From NCBI GenBank assembly GCA_018714725.1, contig DVMZ01000143.1:1-18315 (forward strand): 18,315 bases of DNA, in the 5' to 3' direction. The notes below the pieces were generated by a model. The model did not search any database and had not been told where the DNA came from. It was given only the letters and a program-made list of their open reading frames with translations. Shown here piece after piece: positions 6,867-14,100 of this stretch. Within the stretch, counting starts at the first letter, position 1. Every line of letters begins with the position of its first letter. The position numbers and the translations under genes were made by a program. This DNA is from Candidatus Scatosoma pullistercoris (GTDB lineage Bacteria > Bacillota > Clostridia > Christensenellales > Borkfalkiaceae).

Positions 6867-8246
6867 TCAGTAAGGGAGTTTTGCCAGCCGCTTTCTGATG
6901 CTCCGGATTCCTGCGCGGGCGGCGGAGACGCTGCTGCCGCCGACGCTGTTGCGGCTGTCGGCGGAGTTGCGCGCTTTCACGACGTCGAGAATGTCCGCTT
7001 CAAATACGGGGCTGTGCGCCTTGTATTCCCCGAGGGTCAGGCTGTCCAGGGTCTTGCCTTTTTCCAGGCATTCGCGCACGATGCCGCCCACGATTCCGTG
7101 CGCCGTGCGGAAGGGAACTCCTTTTTTGGCGAGATAGTCCGCCACGTCCGTCGCGCAGGTGAAATCTTCGGCCGCCGCTTCTTCCATGCGCCTGACGTCG
7201 GGGACGATCTGCCGCATCATCTCGGCATAGATCGCAAGACAGCTCTTCACCGTCTTTTCCGCGTCGAACAGGCCTTCCTTATCTTCCTGCAAATCCTTGT
7301 TATAGGCGAGGGGGATTCCCTTTATGGCGGTCAGCAGGGCGACGAGGTGGCCGTACACTCTGCCCGTCTTGCCTCTTGCAAGCTCGCAGATGTCGGGATT
7401 TTTCTTCTGCGGCATAATGGAGGAACCCGTGGAATAGGCGTCCGGCATTTCCCAGAACCCGAATTCCGTCGACGTGTAGAGAATGGCATCCTCGCACAGC
7501 CGGGAAAGATGCGCCATCACCATCGAGCAGGCGAACAGGTATTCCGCCGCAAAATCGCGGTCGGAAACTGCGTCGAGGGAATTTCGGGAAATTTCGGAGA
7601 ATCCCAGAAGCTCCCGCGTGATTTCCCGGTCGATGGGGTAGCTTGTCCCCGCGAGCGCGCCGCTGCCCAGCGGCATGACGTCGGCGCTTTTGCGCACGGC
7701 GACAAAGCGCTGCGCGTCCCGGAGGAACATCTCCGAATAAGCGTTGAAGTATTGGGCGCAGTTGATGGGCTGTGCTTTTCTCAGGTGGGTGTATCCGGGC
7801 ATGATATTTTTGACATATTTTTCGGAGAGGGACACCAGGGAAGAGATGAGCGATTTCAGAAGCCCGACGACTTCCTCGGCCGACGAACGGACGTACAGCC
7901 GGAAATCGGTGGCCGCCTGATCGTTGCGGCTGCGGGCGGTGTGCAGGCGCTTGCCGGCGTCGCCGATCCGGGAGACCAGCTCGTTTTCGACAAAGGAATG
8001 GATGTCTTCCTGGCCGGAAATTTCCAGCGTTCCCGCTTGGATGTCGGCGAGGATGGCTTTGAGCCCGGACTGAATGGCCAGGCGGTCCTCGTCGGAGAGA
8101 ATGCCGCATCTGCCCAGCATTTCCGAATGCGCCAAAGACGCCGTGATGTCCGCTTTGTAGAGCTTTTTGTCAAAAGAGAGAGATTCGTTGAATGCGTCCG
8201 CGTCCGCCGCCGTGGGGGCGGCAAACCTTCCTTCCCATAATTTCAT
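6867..8246 (-). CDS. argH: Argininosuccinate lyase
   Basis: Last step of arginine biosynthesis: cytosolic cleavage of argininosuccinate to arginine and fumarate, acting as a homotetramer. The 459-residue length is normal. The start MKLWEGRF at 8246 is the family N-terminus, with GGAGG 6 bases upstream. Conserved blocks in order are HTARSRNDQ (102-110), GYTHLRKAQP (151-160, with the conserved His; most relatives have GYTHLQ) and the fumarase/lyase superfamily signature GSSIMPQKKNPD (274-285), which carries the catalytic serine loop. The C-terminal end includes VGGSS, as usual. argG and other arginine genes are not in this window, so argH stands alone and divergent from ruvC. No clear ARG box or strong promoter was seen in the 8247-8345 stretch. 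Confidence 0.97.
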   Translation of the reverse strand: MKLWEGRFAAPTAADADAFNESLSFDKKLYKADITASLAHSEMLGRCGILSDEDRLAIQSGLKAILADIQAGTLEISGQEDIHSFVENELVSRIGDAGKRLHTARSRNDQAATDFRLYVRSSAEEVVGLLKSLISSLVSLSEKYVKNIMPGYTHLRKAQPINCAQYFNAYSEMFLRDAQRFVAVRKSADVMPLGSGALAGTSYPIDREITRELLGFSEISRNSLDAVSDRDFAAEYLFACSMVMAHLSRLCEDAILYTSTEFGFWEMPDAYSTGSSIMPQKKNPDICELARGKTGRVYGHLVALLTAIKGIPLAYNKDLQEDKEGLFDAEKTVKSCLAIYAEMMRQIVPDVRRMEEAAAEDFTCATDVADYLAKKGVPFRTAHGIVGGIVRECLEKGKTLDSLTLGEYKAHSPVFEADILDVVKARNSADSRNSVGGSSVSAARAGIRSIRKRLAKLPY

Positions 8247-8348
8247 GAACAGCCTCCGTATTTTCGGTTTGTCTTTGTTTCGCGTTTGTCTTTTTTGATT
8301 ATTTTCCGCTGATTCCGTTTGCTAATTTTGTTTGCGCGTACGTTTGAC

Positions 8349-8377
8349 TTGACTTTTTCCGCGCATTGGGGTACAAT
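8349..8377 (+). promoter_or_regulatory. Sigma-A promoter of the ruvC-ruvA-ruvB-queA genes
   Basis: TTGACT (8349-8354) and TACAAT (8372-8377) are separated by 17 bases. Transcription would start near 8384, about 78 bases before ruvC. Confidence 0.75.
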
Positions 8378-8461
8378 AAAAAGCAGAATTGCCTCACATC
8401 TGCTATTTTACTATGTTTGCGTGAAATTATCAAGTCTTTTCGGGGCAAAAAGCGAGGAAAT

Positions 8462-9052
8462 ATGATCATCTTGGGCATTGACCCCGGCATTGCCACCATG
8501 GGCTACGGGGTGCTGGAAAAGGACGGGAACGGAAACTGCCGCGCGGTGGATTACGGCGTGGTGGTCACGCCCAAAGAGGAGACGCTACCCGTCCGCCTCG
8601 CCATGCTGGAGGAGGGGGTCAACAAGATTATCGACCGGTTTTCTCCGGAAGAAGTCGCGCTGGAAGAGCTGTTTTTCACGAAAAACATTACCACCGGTAT
8701 CGCGGTGGCGCAGGCGAGAGGGGTCACTCTGCTGGCGTGCGTCAAGAAATGCGGCCGGCTGTACGAGTACACGCCCATGCAGATCAAGCAGGCGCTGACG
8801 GGCTACGGCAAGGCGGACAAGAAACAAATGCAGCAGGTGGTCGCTTCCCTGCTCCGTCTGAAGAGCATTCCCCGCCCGGATGACGCGGCGGACGCGCTGG
8901 GCATTGCGCTCTGCCATGCGTTCACCAGCCGGTTCGGGACGCTGTTCTCCGTCGAGAACAGCACGCGCACCAAGGGCAAAAACGCCGTGACGGGCAGTTA
9001 TTTCAAATCGGCGATGGAGCTGGAACAGCGGGTGCGCGGCGACAAGCGATAA
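8462..9052 (+). CDS. ruvC: Holliday junction resolvase RuvC
   Basis: Endonuclease that nicks Holliday junctions symmetrically with RuvAB during recombination repair; cytosolic dimer of the RNase H-like fold. The product is 196 residues, slightly longer than the usual ~160-175 because of a C-terminal tail after residue ~160. Acidic catalytic residues are all visible: Asp7 in GIDPG, Glu68/69 in ALEELFF, and the RPDDAADALGIA block with Asp141 and Asp144. The ATG at 8462 is chosen because it begins MIILGIDPG, the family start, with GAGGAAAT just upstream. An in-frame ATG at 8366 would add residues without homology and lies within the promoter region. First gene of the ruvC-ruvA-ruvB-queA group. 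Confidence 0.96.
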   Translation: MIILGIDPGIATMGYGVLEKDGNGNCRAVDYGVVVTPKEETLPVRLAMLEEGVNKIIDRFSPEEVALEELFFTKNITTGIAVAQARGVTLLACVKKCGRLYEYTPMQIKQALTGYGKADKKQMQQVVASLLRLKSIPRPDDAADALGIALCHAFTSRFGTLFSVENSTRTKGKNAVTGSYFKSAMELEQRVRGDKR

Positions 9053-9148
9053 TGCGCGGCGACGGTTGAGGACAAGGAAAGGACAGGCGGCGGATTGACG
9101 GAAACGCGCGTTGCGCACGGCTCCGGGAGCCGGGAGGAAGGAGTTCAG

Positions 9149-9754
9149 ATGATTGCATATCTCAGGGGCAGGGTTTTGACGACGACGGCCGAAACGATGA
9201 TTGTGGACGTGAACGGCGTGGGGTACGAAGTGTATTGTTCGGGCGGCGCGTTTGCGAAAGTGGGCAACGGCGACACGGCCGAATTGTACACCTATCTGCA
9301 GGCAAAAGAAGACGGCATGACGCTGTTCGGGTTTGCTTCCCTCAAAGAGAAGGAGCTGTTTCTCAAGCTCATCAGCGTGCCGGGCGTGGGGCCGAAACTC
9401 GGGATTGCGGTGCTCTCTTCGATGAGCGGAGACGATTTTGCCGCGGCGGTGGCGACGGCGGACGTCAAGCGCCTGTCTGCGGTGAAGGGCCTCGGGAAAA
9501 AGACGGCGGAAAAAATCGTGCTGGAACTGCACGGAAAAATTTCCGCGGCGGAAGTGATCACCGCGGGCGGCGGAGGACTGAGCGACGGAATGCCGGAGGA
9601 CAGGCTTCCGGCGGCTGACGAGGACGCGGTGGCCGCGCTGATGGGGTTGGGATTCAACCGTTCGGACAGCGTGCGGGCGGTGCGCCGTGCCCACGAAAGC
9701 GGGGCAAAGACCACGGAAGAAGTCATCATGTCCGCGCTGAAATCGGGAGTGTGA
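9149..9754 (+). CDS. ruvA: Holliday junction DNA helicase subunit RuvA
   Basis: Tetrameric protein that binds the four-way junction and loads the RuvB motor. The 201-residue length is normal. The N-terminal OB-fold domain runs about 1-63 (MIAYLRGRV, then VDVNGVGYEV). Two helix-hairpin-helix motifs follow: SVPGVGPKLG (76-85) and KGLGKKTAEKI (113-123). A Gly-rich linker (138-145) leads to the C-terminal RuvB-binding domain (~155-201, with AALMGLGF). The ATG at 9149 is the family start and is preceded by GGAGGAAGGAG. An upstream in-frame ATG would add 18 unrelated residues. It lies 96 bases after ruvC and is separated from ruvB by an unusually long hairpin-rich gap. Confidence 0.97.
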   Translation: MIAYLRGRVLTTTAETMIVDVNGVGYEVYCSGGAFAKVGNGDTAELYTYLQAKEDGMTLFGFASLKEKELFLKLISVPGVGPKLGIAVLSSMSGDDFAAAVATADVKRLSAVKGLGKKTAEKIVLELHGKISAAEVITAGGGGLSDGMPEDRLPAADEDAVAALMGLGFNRSDSVRAVRRAHESGAKTTEEVIMSALKSGV

Positions 9755-9763
9755 TTGCCGTTT

Positions 9764-9783
9764 TTTCCCGGACGTCCGGGAAA
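9764..9783. other. Perfect 20-bp palindrome just after ruvA
   Basis: The stretch TTTCCCGGAC and its exact complement are directly abutted, ten bases after the ruvA stop. As RNA it could form a short hairpin, but no T-run follows, so it is unlikely to be a strong terminator. Confidence 0.7.
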
Positions 9784-9809
9784 GTTGTGTTCGGAAATCC
9801 TGTCGGCAA

Positions 9810-9960
9810 GGAGCCTGACGGCGAGCGACCGCCTTTGGCGGTAGGCGCAAGTCTGGCGACTTGCTTGGTTAGGGTTCGGTTGCGCCTGACGGCGGGTGCC
9901 TTCGACAAGGATTTGCGGGCTCTGCCCTGCGCCCGCAAGGGACGTTGTCCCTTGACCCCG
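9810..9960. repeat. Hairpin-cluster element in the ruvA-ruvB gap
   Basis: Four perfect stem-loops are packed into about 130 bases: ACCGCC-TTT-GGCGGT (9828-9842), GCAAGTC-TGGC-GACTTGC (9847-9864), TTGCGGGC with GCCCGCAA (9913-9938) and CAAGGGAC-GTT-GTCCCTTG (9936-9954). An outer pair, GGCGCAA (9844-9850) with TTGCGCC (9880-9886), can compete with the second hairpin. GCCTGACGGCG occurs twice, at about 9813 and 9884. The structure resembles intergenic palindromic repeats, but no second copy lies in this window. The rest of the 309-base gap is A-rich leader. Confidence 0.55.
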
Positions 9961-10063
9961 GGAACGGGTGCGGAAAGCGGCGGAAAACCGGAAAACGAAG
10001 TAATCGAGAAATAAAAAAATAGTACGGATAAGAAAAATAAAAAAAATAATACGGAGAAAAGGG

Positions 10064-11116
10064 ATGTTCGAGGACGAGTACGACGGCGATAATCTCATCG
10101 TCAGCACCAAAACGGAATACGACGCGGAAGAAAATGTCCTTCGGCCGAAGACCATGGCCGATTATGTCGGGCAGGAAAAGGTCAAAGAAAATCTCAACGT
10201 CTATATCGCCGCCGCTAAACAGCGCGGCGAGGCGCTCGATCACGTTCTTCTCTACGGGCCGCCGGGGCTTGGAAAAACTACTTTGGCGCATATCATCGCC
10301 AATGAACTCGGCGTGCAGATCAAGCTCACCAGCGGCCCCGCGATCGAACGGTCCGGCGATCTCGCCGCCATTCTGACCAATCTCAACGACCGCGACGTGC
10401 TCTTTATCGACGAAATTCACCGGCTGAACCATTCCGTCGAGGAGATTCTTTATTCCGCTATGGAGGATTATGCCCTGGATATCATCGTCGGCAAGGGACC
10501 TTCCGCGCGCAATATCCGGTTCTCCCTCAAACGGTTTACTCTGATCGGGGCCACTACCCGCGCAGGCATGCTCGCCTCTCCGCTCCGGGACCGGTTCGGT
10601 ATCATCAACCGCCTGGAAATTTACACGCCCAAAGAATTGCAGAAAATCGTCACCCATTCCGCCGCGGCACTGGATATTTCCATCGAACCGCAGGCCGCCG
10701 AAGAGATTGCCCGACGCAGCCGCGGAACGCCCCGGATTGCAAACAGACTTCTGAAAAGAGTGCGTGATTTTGCCGCCGTCAAAGGACATGAATCGGTGAC
10801 CCTTGCAGACGCTAAATTTGCGCTTGAACGGCTGGAAATCGACGAACTGGGACTGGACCAGACCGACCGCAATCTCCTGCATGCCCTCATCGAAAAATTC
10901 GGGGGCGGGCCGACGGGCCTGGAAACGCTGGTCGCGGCCACCGGCGAGGACGCCAATACTATCGAGGACGTCTATGAACCCTATCTTCTGCAACTGGGCT
11001 TCATCGCGCGCACCCCGCGCGGCCGTATCTGCCTTAAAGGCGGGTACGAGCATATGGGGGTGAGAATGAGCGAAAAGGCCAAACGCCAGATTTCGCTGTT
11101 CGATCCGGAAGATTGA
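10064..11116 (+). CDS. ruvB: Holliday junction branch migration ATPase RuvB
   Basis: Hexameric AAA+ motor that pumps DNA through the RuvA-bound junction. The product is 350 residues, normal length. Walker A is GPPGLGKTT (65-73), Walker B LFIDEIH (113-119), sensor 1 lies in GATTRAGML (162-170) and the arginine finger is probably Arg175 in PLRDRFG. The C-terminal winged helix is present (EKFGGGPTGLETLVAATGED), ending in AKRQISLFDPED. The start at 10064 has GGAGAAAAGGG upstream. The preceding leader contains two A-rich direct copies ending TACGG (10010-10027 and 10036-10054). The 168-base gap to queA is purine-rich and has no supported gene. Confidence 0.97.
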   Translation: MFEDEYDGDNLIVSTKTEYDAEENVLRPKTMADYVGQEKVKENLNVYIAAAKQRGEALDHVLLYGPPGLGKTTLAHIIANELGVQIKLTSGPAIERSGDLAAILTNLNDRDVLFIDEIHRLNHSVEEILYSAMEDYALDIIVGKGPSARNIRFSLKRFTLIGATTRAGMLASPLRDRFGIINRLEIYTPKELQKIVTHSAAALDISIEPQAAEEIARRSRGTPRIANRLLKRVRDFAAVKGHESVTLADAKFALERLEIDELGLDQTDRNLLHALIEKFGGGPTGLETLVAATGEDANTIEDVYEPYLLQLGFIARTPRGRICLKGGYEHMGVRMSEKAKRQISLFDPED

Positions 11117-11284
11117 GTTCCGATAAGACGAAAAAGTCCGCAATAACGCGGAAAAAGTCCGGCAATTTGCAACGATCCGGAAAAATGACCAAGGCAGGGG
11201 AGAGATGAGCGCAAACGGCGGGCAGGACGGCTCAAAAGAGCGCGGAAACGCCGTAAAAGTAATACGGGAGAGAATCGGCAGGAT

Positions 11285-12322
11285 ATGGAAGAAAAAGTGC
11301 AATACAGAAAGAGCGATTTTTATTATGATCTGCCGGAGGAACTGATTGCGCAGACCCCGGCGGAGCCCCGGGATTCGTCGAGACTGCTCGTTTATAACCG
11401 GGAGACGAAAACAATCGAGGACCGGATTTTCCGGGAGATCGGGGACTATCTCCGTGCGGGGGACGTTCTGGTGGTGAACAATACCAAAGTCATTCCCGCG
11501 CGCATGTATGCGTTGACCGAACACGGCGGACTGGTGGAGGTGCTGTTGCTTCGGCGGTATGATCTGAATACCTGGGAAGTGCTGATGCGGCCGGGAAAGA
11601 AGGGGAAGCCGGGCGTTTGCATGAAGGTGAACGACCGCCTGTCGCTGACGGTGAAGGACGTGACGCCTTCGGGCGAGCGGGTGGTGGAATTTTCTTACGA
11701 CGGAGTGTTTGAAGAGATTCTTTCCGAAGCGGGCACCATGCCCCTTCCGCCGTATATCAAGGAAAAACTGGCGGATCAGAGCCGTTATAACACCGTGTAC
11801 AGCAAAGTGGACGGTTCGGCGGCGGCGCCGACGGCGGGATTGCATTTCACGGAAGAATTGCTCGGAAAGCTCCGGGAAAAGGGGGTGGAGATTGTCGAAA
11901 TCCTCCTGCATGTGGGGCTGGGGACTTTCCGGCCCGTGAAAGAGGATATCATCACCGACCATAAAATGCACACGGAGTTTTACCGGGTGAGCGAAAGCGC
12001 GGCGGAATCGATCAATCGCGCAAAGCGGGAGGGGCGCCGTGTGATCGCGGTGGGTACCACGTCCGTCCGCACTCTCGAAAGCGTTGCGGACGAAAAGGGA
12101 TTTGTCCGCGCTTGTAGCGGCGAAACGGATATTTTCCTGTATCCGCCCTACAAGATGAAATGCGTAGACGCGCTCATCACCAATTTCCACCTGCCTGAGA
12201 GCACCCTGATCATGCTCGTCGCCTGTATGACCGGGCGGGAGGAGATTCTCGACGTATATCAATATGCGGTGGAAAAGAAGTACCGCTTTTTCAGCTTCGG
12301 GGACGCCATGTTCATTTTGTAA
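11285..12322 (+). CDS. queA: S-adenosylmethionine:tRNA ribosyltransferase-isomerase QueA
   Basis: Transfers and isomerises the ribosyl part of S-adenosylmethionine onto 7-aminomethyl-7-deazaguanine in tRNA, giving epoxyqueuosine; cytosolic. The 345-residue length is normal. Conserved blocks: DFYYDLPEELIAQTP near the N-terminus, VVNNTKVIPARM (63-74), PLPPYIK (153-159), APTAGLHFT (181-189), HVGLGTFRPV (209-218) and the C-terminal FFSFGDAMFI. The ATG at 11285 has only a modest GGCAGGAT site close by; a GTG four codons later is an alternative with little effect on the product. Its place after ruvB is common in Clostridia. No tgt gene is visible; it could lie elsewhere, since the next gene here is a regulator. 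Confidence 0.97.
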   Translation: MEEKVQYRKSDFYYDLPEELIAQTPAEPRDSSRLLVYNRETKTIEDRIFREIGDYLRAGDVLVVNNTKVIPARMYALTEHGGLVEVLLLRRYDLNTWEVLMRPGKKGKPGVCMKVNDRLSLTVKDVTPSGERVVEFSYDGVFEEILSEAGTMPLPPYIKEKLADQSRYNTVYSKVDGSAAAPTAGLHFTEELLGKLREKGVEIVEILLHVGLGTFRPVKEDIITDHKMHTEFYRVSESAAESINRAKREGRRVIAVGTTSVRTLESVADEKGFVRACSGETDIFLYPPYKMKCVDALITNFHLPESTLIMLVACMTGREEILDVYQYAVEKKYRFFSFGDAMFIL

Positions 12323-12549
12323 GCTTTGTGGCGGGCGGCAGGTTGCCCGGCCGATATTCCGCCGGGAGGCATTTTCTTCGGAGAGGAAGTGCGGCGGCGT
12401 TCCGCGCGGCGGCCGTGGTTCAGAAAGACTGCGGCAGACTTAAAGAGGGGAAAAGACAGAACACGGGTATCGCCGCGATAAGGAATACAGAGGATTGGTG
12501 TACCCGAAAATCGGTACAGAGAACGAAAACTCGGAAAGGAGGGAATAAA

Positions 12550-12927
12550 ATGGCGGCCGGAGAACGCAGGAACAATCAATCGGAAGAGGATTATCTTGAA
12601 ACTATTCTCATTCTCGGCGTCCAGTTGCCCGTCGTGCATCGCATCGAAGTGGCAAAACGGCTGAAAGTGTCGCAGGCGGCGGTGAACAAAGCCGTAAAAC
12701 TGCTCTGCGCGCGCGGCTATGTCTATGAGGACGGGAAACATCTCTTTCTGACCGAATCGGGAAAGGCTTACGCCTCTGCCGTCTATGAGCGGCATTGCAT
12801 CATCCGGGATTATCTGCTTGCGCGCGGAATTTCTCCTGAAAACGCGGAGTCGGACGCCTGTAAAATGGAACACCTCATCAGCGAAGAGACCTTTCAGATG
12901 ATGAAGCGCGGTCTGCCCGGCCAGTAA
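12550..12927 (+). CDS. DtxR/MntR-family metal-dependent transcription regulator
   Basis: A small cytosolic repressor of 125 residues, near MntR in size and lacking the SH3-like third domain of DtxR. The start has an AAAGGAGGG site 6-7 bases upstream. An N-terminal winged helix-turn-helix (VHRIEVAKRLKVSQAAVNKAVKLL in part, 29-52) is followed by a dimerisation and metal-binding helix region. Likely metal ligands are Asp14 and Glu17 (EEDYLETI), His82 (ERH), Cys104, Glu107 and His108 (DACKMEH). The Cys corresponds to the ancillary Cys of iron-sensing DtxR/IdeR, where MntR has Glu, while Asp14/Glu17 look MntR-like. Its closeness to the feo operon supports an iron role. The 227-base upstream gap has only a small hairpin (TATCG-CCG-CGATA near 12468) and no clear promoter. 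Confidence 0.85.
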   Translation: MAAGERRNNQSEEDYLETILILGVQLPVVHRIEVAKRLKVSQAAVNKAVKLLCARGYVYEDGKHLFLTESGKAYASAVYERHCIIRDYLLARGISPENAESDACKMEHLISEETFQMMKRGLPGQ

Positions 12928-13081
12928 GGACCGAGCAGACGAAAACAGAAGACGGATTGTTTCGGAAAGGGCGGCTGTTAAAAGACGGCTGATTCCTGAA
13001 AGGCGGTCGCTTTATGCCGTTTGTCAGAGGACGAATCGTCTGATTTGTAATGTGTAAGGTGTGGATTTTTGGTAAGAACCG

Positions 13082-13122
13082 GTCGGCGCGGACTTGTCCG
13101 CGCCGACTCTTTGCGCTTTTTT
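13082..13122 (+). terminator. Terminator after the DtxR-like regulator
   Basis: A perfect 12-bp stem (GTCGGCGCGGAC with its complement; 13082-13107) is followed by TCTTTGCGCTTTTTT. It separates the regulator from the feo operon. The remaining ~190 bases up to the feo promoter are pyrimidine-rich, with a small GGGC-AAAA-GCCC hairpin near 13125 and no gene. Confidence 0.85.
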
Positions 13123-13315
13123 GGGGCAAAAGCCCTTTCGGCGCGTCGGCGCCGTTTCGTTATCCCTGCGCCTTGTTTCGTTTTTCCTCGTTTCTTTCCG
13201 CCCGTTTCTCCCGCCTTTTTCCGTAAATCCGGAAAGTGCAGGGGGTCGATTTTTCGGAAACGCATCGCCCGTTTTTCGGAAAAACCGCCCTTACAAAAAA
13301 TTTCAAAAATTTTAT

Positions 13316-13328
13316 AAACCTTGGTTAA
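13316..13328 (+). promoter_or_regulatory. Candidate operator 1 of the feo operon
   Basis: AAACCTTGGTTAA lies just upstream of the -35 box. It matches the motif WAACYWTGGTTAA shared with two further sites in this leader. An operator here could affect RNA polymerase access. Confidence 0.5.
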
Positions 13329-13334
13329 TTTTTC

Positions 13335-13363
13335 TTGACAAGCAGAAAAAGCAGTGCTATAAT
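13335..13363 (+). promoter_or_regulatory. Sigma-A promoter of the feo operon
   Basis: TTGACA (13335-13340), a 17-base spacer and TATAAT (13358-13363) form a perfect consensus promoter. Transcription should start near 13370, giving a leader of about 134 bases before feoA1. Such a strong promoter fits a gene set held off by a repressor. Confidence 0.92.
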
Positions 13364-13374
13364 ACCGTTGAAAC

Positions 13375-13387
13375 TTAACCATAGTTT
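13375..13387 (-). promoter_or_regulatory. Candidate operator 2 of the feo operon
   Basis: AAACTATGGTTAA read on the minus strand, about 5 bases after the predicted transcription start. Position and sequence fit a repressor site that blocks initiation or early elongation. Confidence 0.55.
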
Positions 13388-13391
13388 TGTT

Positions 13392-13434
13392 TTATGCGAC
13401 GAGCGCATAACCTCTGAAAGAGGGGTGTGTTTTT
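13392..13434 (+). other. Tandem hairpins with short T-run in the feo leader
   Basis: Two adjacent stem-loops are visible: TTATGCG-ACGAG-CGCATAA (13392-13410) and CCTCT-GAA-AGAGG (13411-13423). A GGTGTGTTTTT stretch follows. This could be an attenuator or a 5' stabiliser. It does not match any riboswitch I recognise. Confidence 0.45.
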
Positions 13435-13463
13435 GCACAGTCGTTTTTTTATCGGCATATAAT

Positions 13464-13476
13464 TAACTATGGTTAA
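13464..13476 (+). promoter_or_regulatory. Candidate operator 3 of the feo operon
   Basis: TAACTATGGTTAA, with one more T before it, makes the near-palindrome TTAAC-TATG-GTTAA. It ends 15 bases before the feoA1 ribosome binding site region. It is the most symmetrical of the three copies. Confidence 0.5.
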
Positions 13477-13503
13477 AAATAAAAATCCAAAGGAGAGGGA
13501 GAA

Positions 13504-13716
13504 ATGCCTTTGAAAATGGCTCCGTTGGGAGAGGAAGTGGAGATCCGGCGGCTTTCCGCGGATGAGAAGGTGAAAAGACATCTGGAGAACCTGGGATTGG
13601 CCGTGGGGCAGAAGGTGACGGTGCTGAGCGTACAGGGCGGCGCGGTGATTCTCAAAGTGAAGGACGGACGCATGGCGCTGGACAGGGATATGTCCGCGGG
13701 GATTTTCGTCGCCTGA
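13504..13716 (+). CDS. feoA: Ferrous iron transport protein A (first copy)
   Basis: A 70-residue SH3-like cytosolic protein that assists FeoB in Fe(II) import. AAAGGAGAGGGAG precedes the ATG. The core reads PLGEEVEIRRLSADEKVKRH, then LENLGLAVGQKVTVLSVQGG and the closing VKDGRMALDRDMSAGIFV, as expected for FeoA (loss-of-order LxxLGL, GxxV, and a C-terminal strand with basic and hydrophobic residues). It is the first gene after the feo promoter. The two FeoA copies are clearly different from each other, so this is not a recent duplication. Division of labour between them is unknown. Confidence 0.93.
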   Translation: MPLKMAPLGEEVEIRRLSADEKVKRHLENLGLAVGQKVTVLSVQGGAVILKVKDGRMALDRDMSAGIFVA

Positions 13717-14100
13717 AAGGGTCCGGAAAGGTTTCATCGAACTGCGGCTTCGGGGAAACAAATACGGAGAAGGAAAATCCGGGACAATGAGAGAAGAGGA
13801 ATAAAAAAAACCGGAAAAGGACAGGAAGAAAAGAGTTTTTGGGCGGCCGGCGGAAAAGGGAAGAAAACCGAAAGAGCGAAACAAGGAGATGCGCCGGAAA
13901 AAGGCGGACCCGGGGAAACGGCGACGAGGCAGTCGGAAAACTGCGAAAGAGCGGGAACCCAAAGGGACAATGCGGGAAACGCGAAAGGGAAAAAATCAGA
14001 AAGAAAAGGCGAAAGAGTGAAAAGACGGCGGCAGGGGTGCGGTGAATCGAAAAAGCCGCGCGGAATACGGATAAAAAAATCCTGAAAGGAGACAGAAATA
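13717..14100 (+). other. Purine-rich 384-base spacer between the two feoA genes
   Basis: The plus strand is strongly enriched in A and G, with many GGAAAA, GAAAG and GGAGA runs. A 68-codon frame from a TTG at 13839 encodes only Arg/Lys/Glu/Gly and lacks a ribosome binding site. No hairpin-plus-T-run terminator and no clear promoter were seen, so the operon probably reads through. Confidence 0.6.

Noticed and set aside
8366..8461. Longer RuvC start at 8366
   Set aside because: It would begin inside the promoter and adds residues without family similarity; MIILGIDPG at 8462 is the conserved N-terminus.
11205..11345. 46-codon frame with AGGGGAG upstream, overlapping the start of queA
   Set aside because: The site is too close to the ATG, the peptide is Lys/Arg-rich with no recognised motif, and more than half of it lies within queA in another frame.
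9869..12262. 797-codon open frame on the minus strand opposite ruvB and queA
   Set aside because: Both ruvB and queA are unmistakable on the other strand; this frame reflects their codon use. The same holds for the long frames opposite argH (6414-8240) and feoB (15110-17032).
12978..13382. 134-codon minus-strand frame between the DtxR-like gene and feoA1
   Set aside because: It covers the terminator, the feo promoter and two operators, and encodes a Lys/Arg-rich sequence with no ribosome binding site or homology.
13364..13503. NiCo/czcD-type or other known metal riboswitch in the feo leader
   Set aside because: The conserved junction elements of that class are not visible; only two simple hairpins and DNA-type palindromes were found.
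13839..14045. 68-codon Arg/Lys/Glu-rich frame in the feoA spacer
   Set aside because: It starts with TTG without a ribosome binding site, and its composition is what purine-rich DNA gives in any frame.
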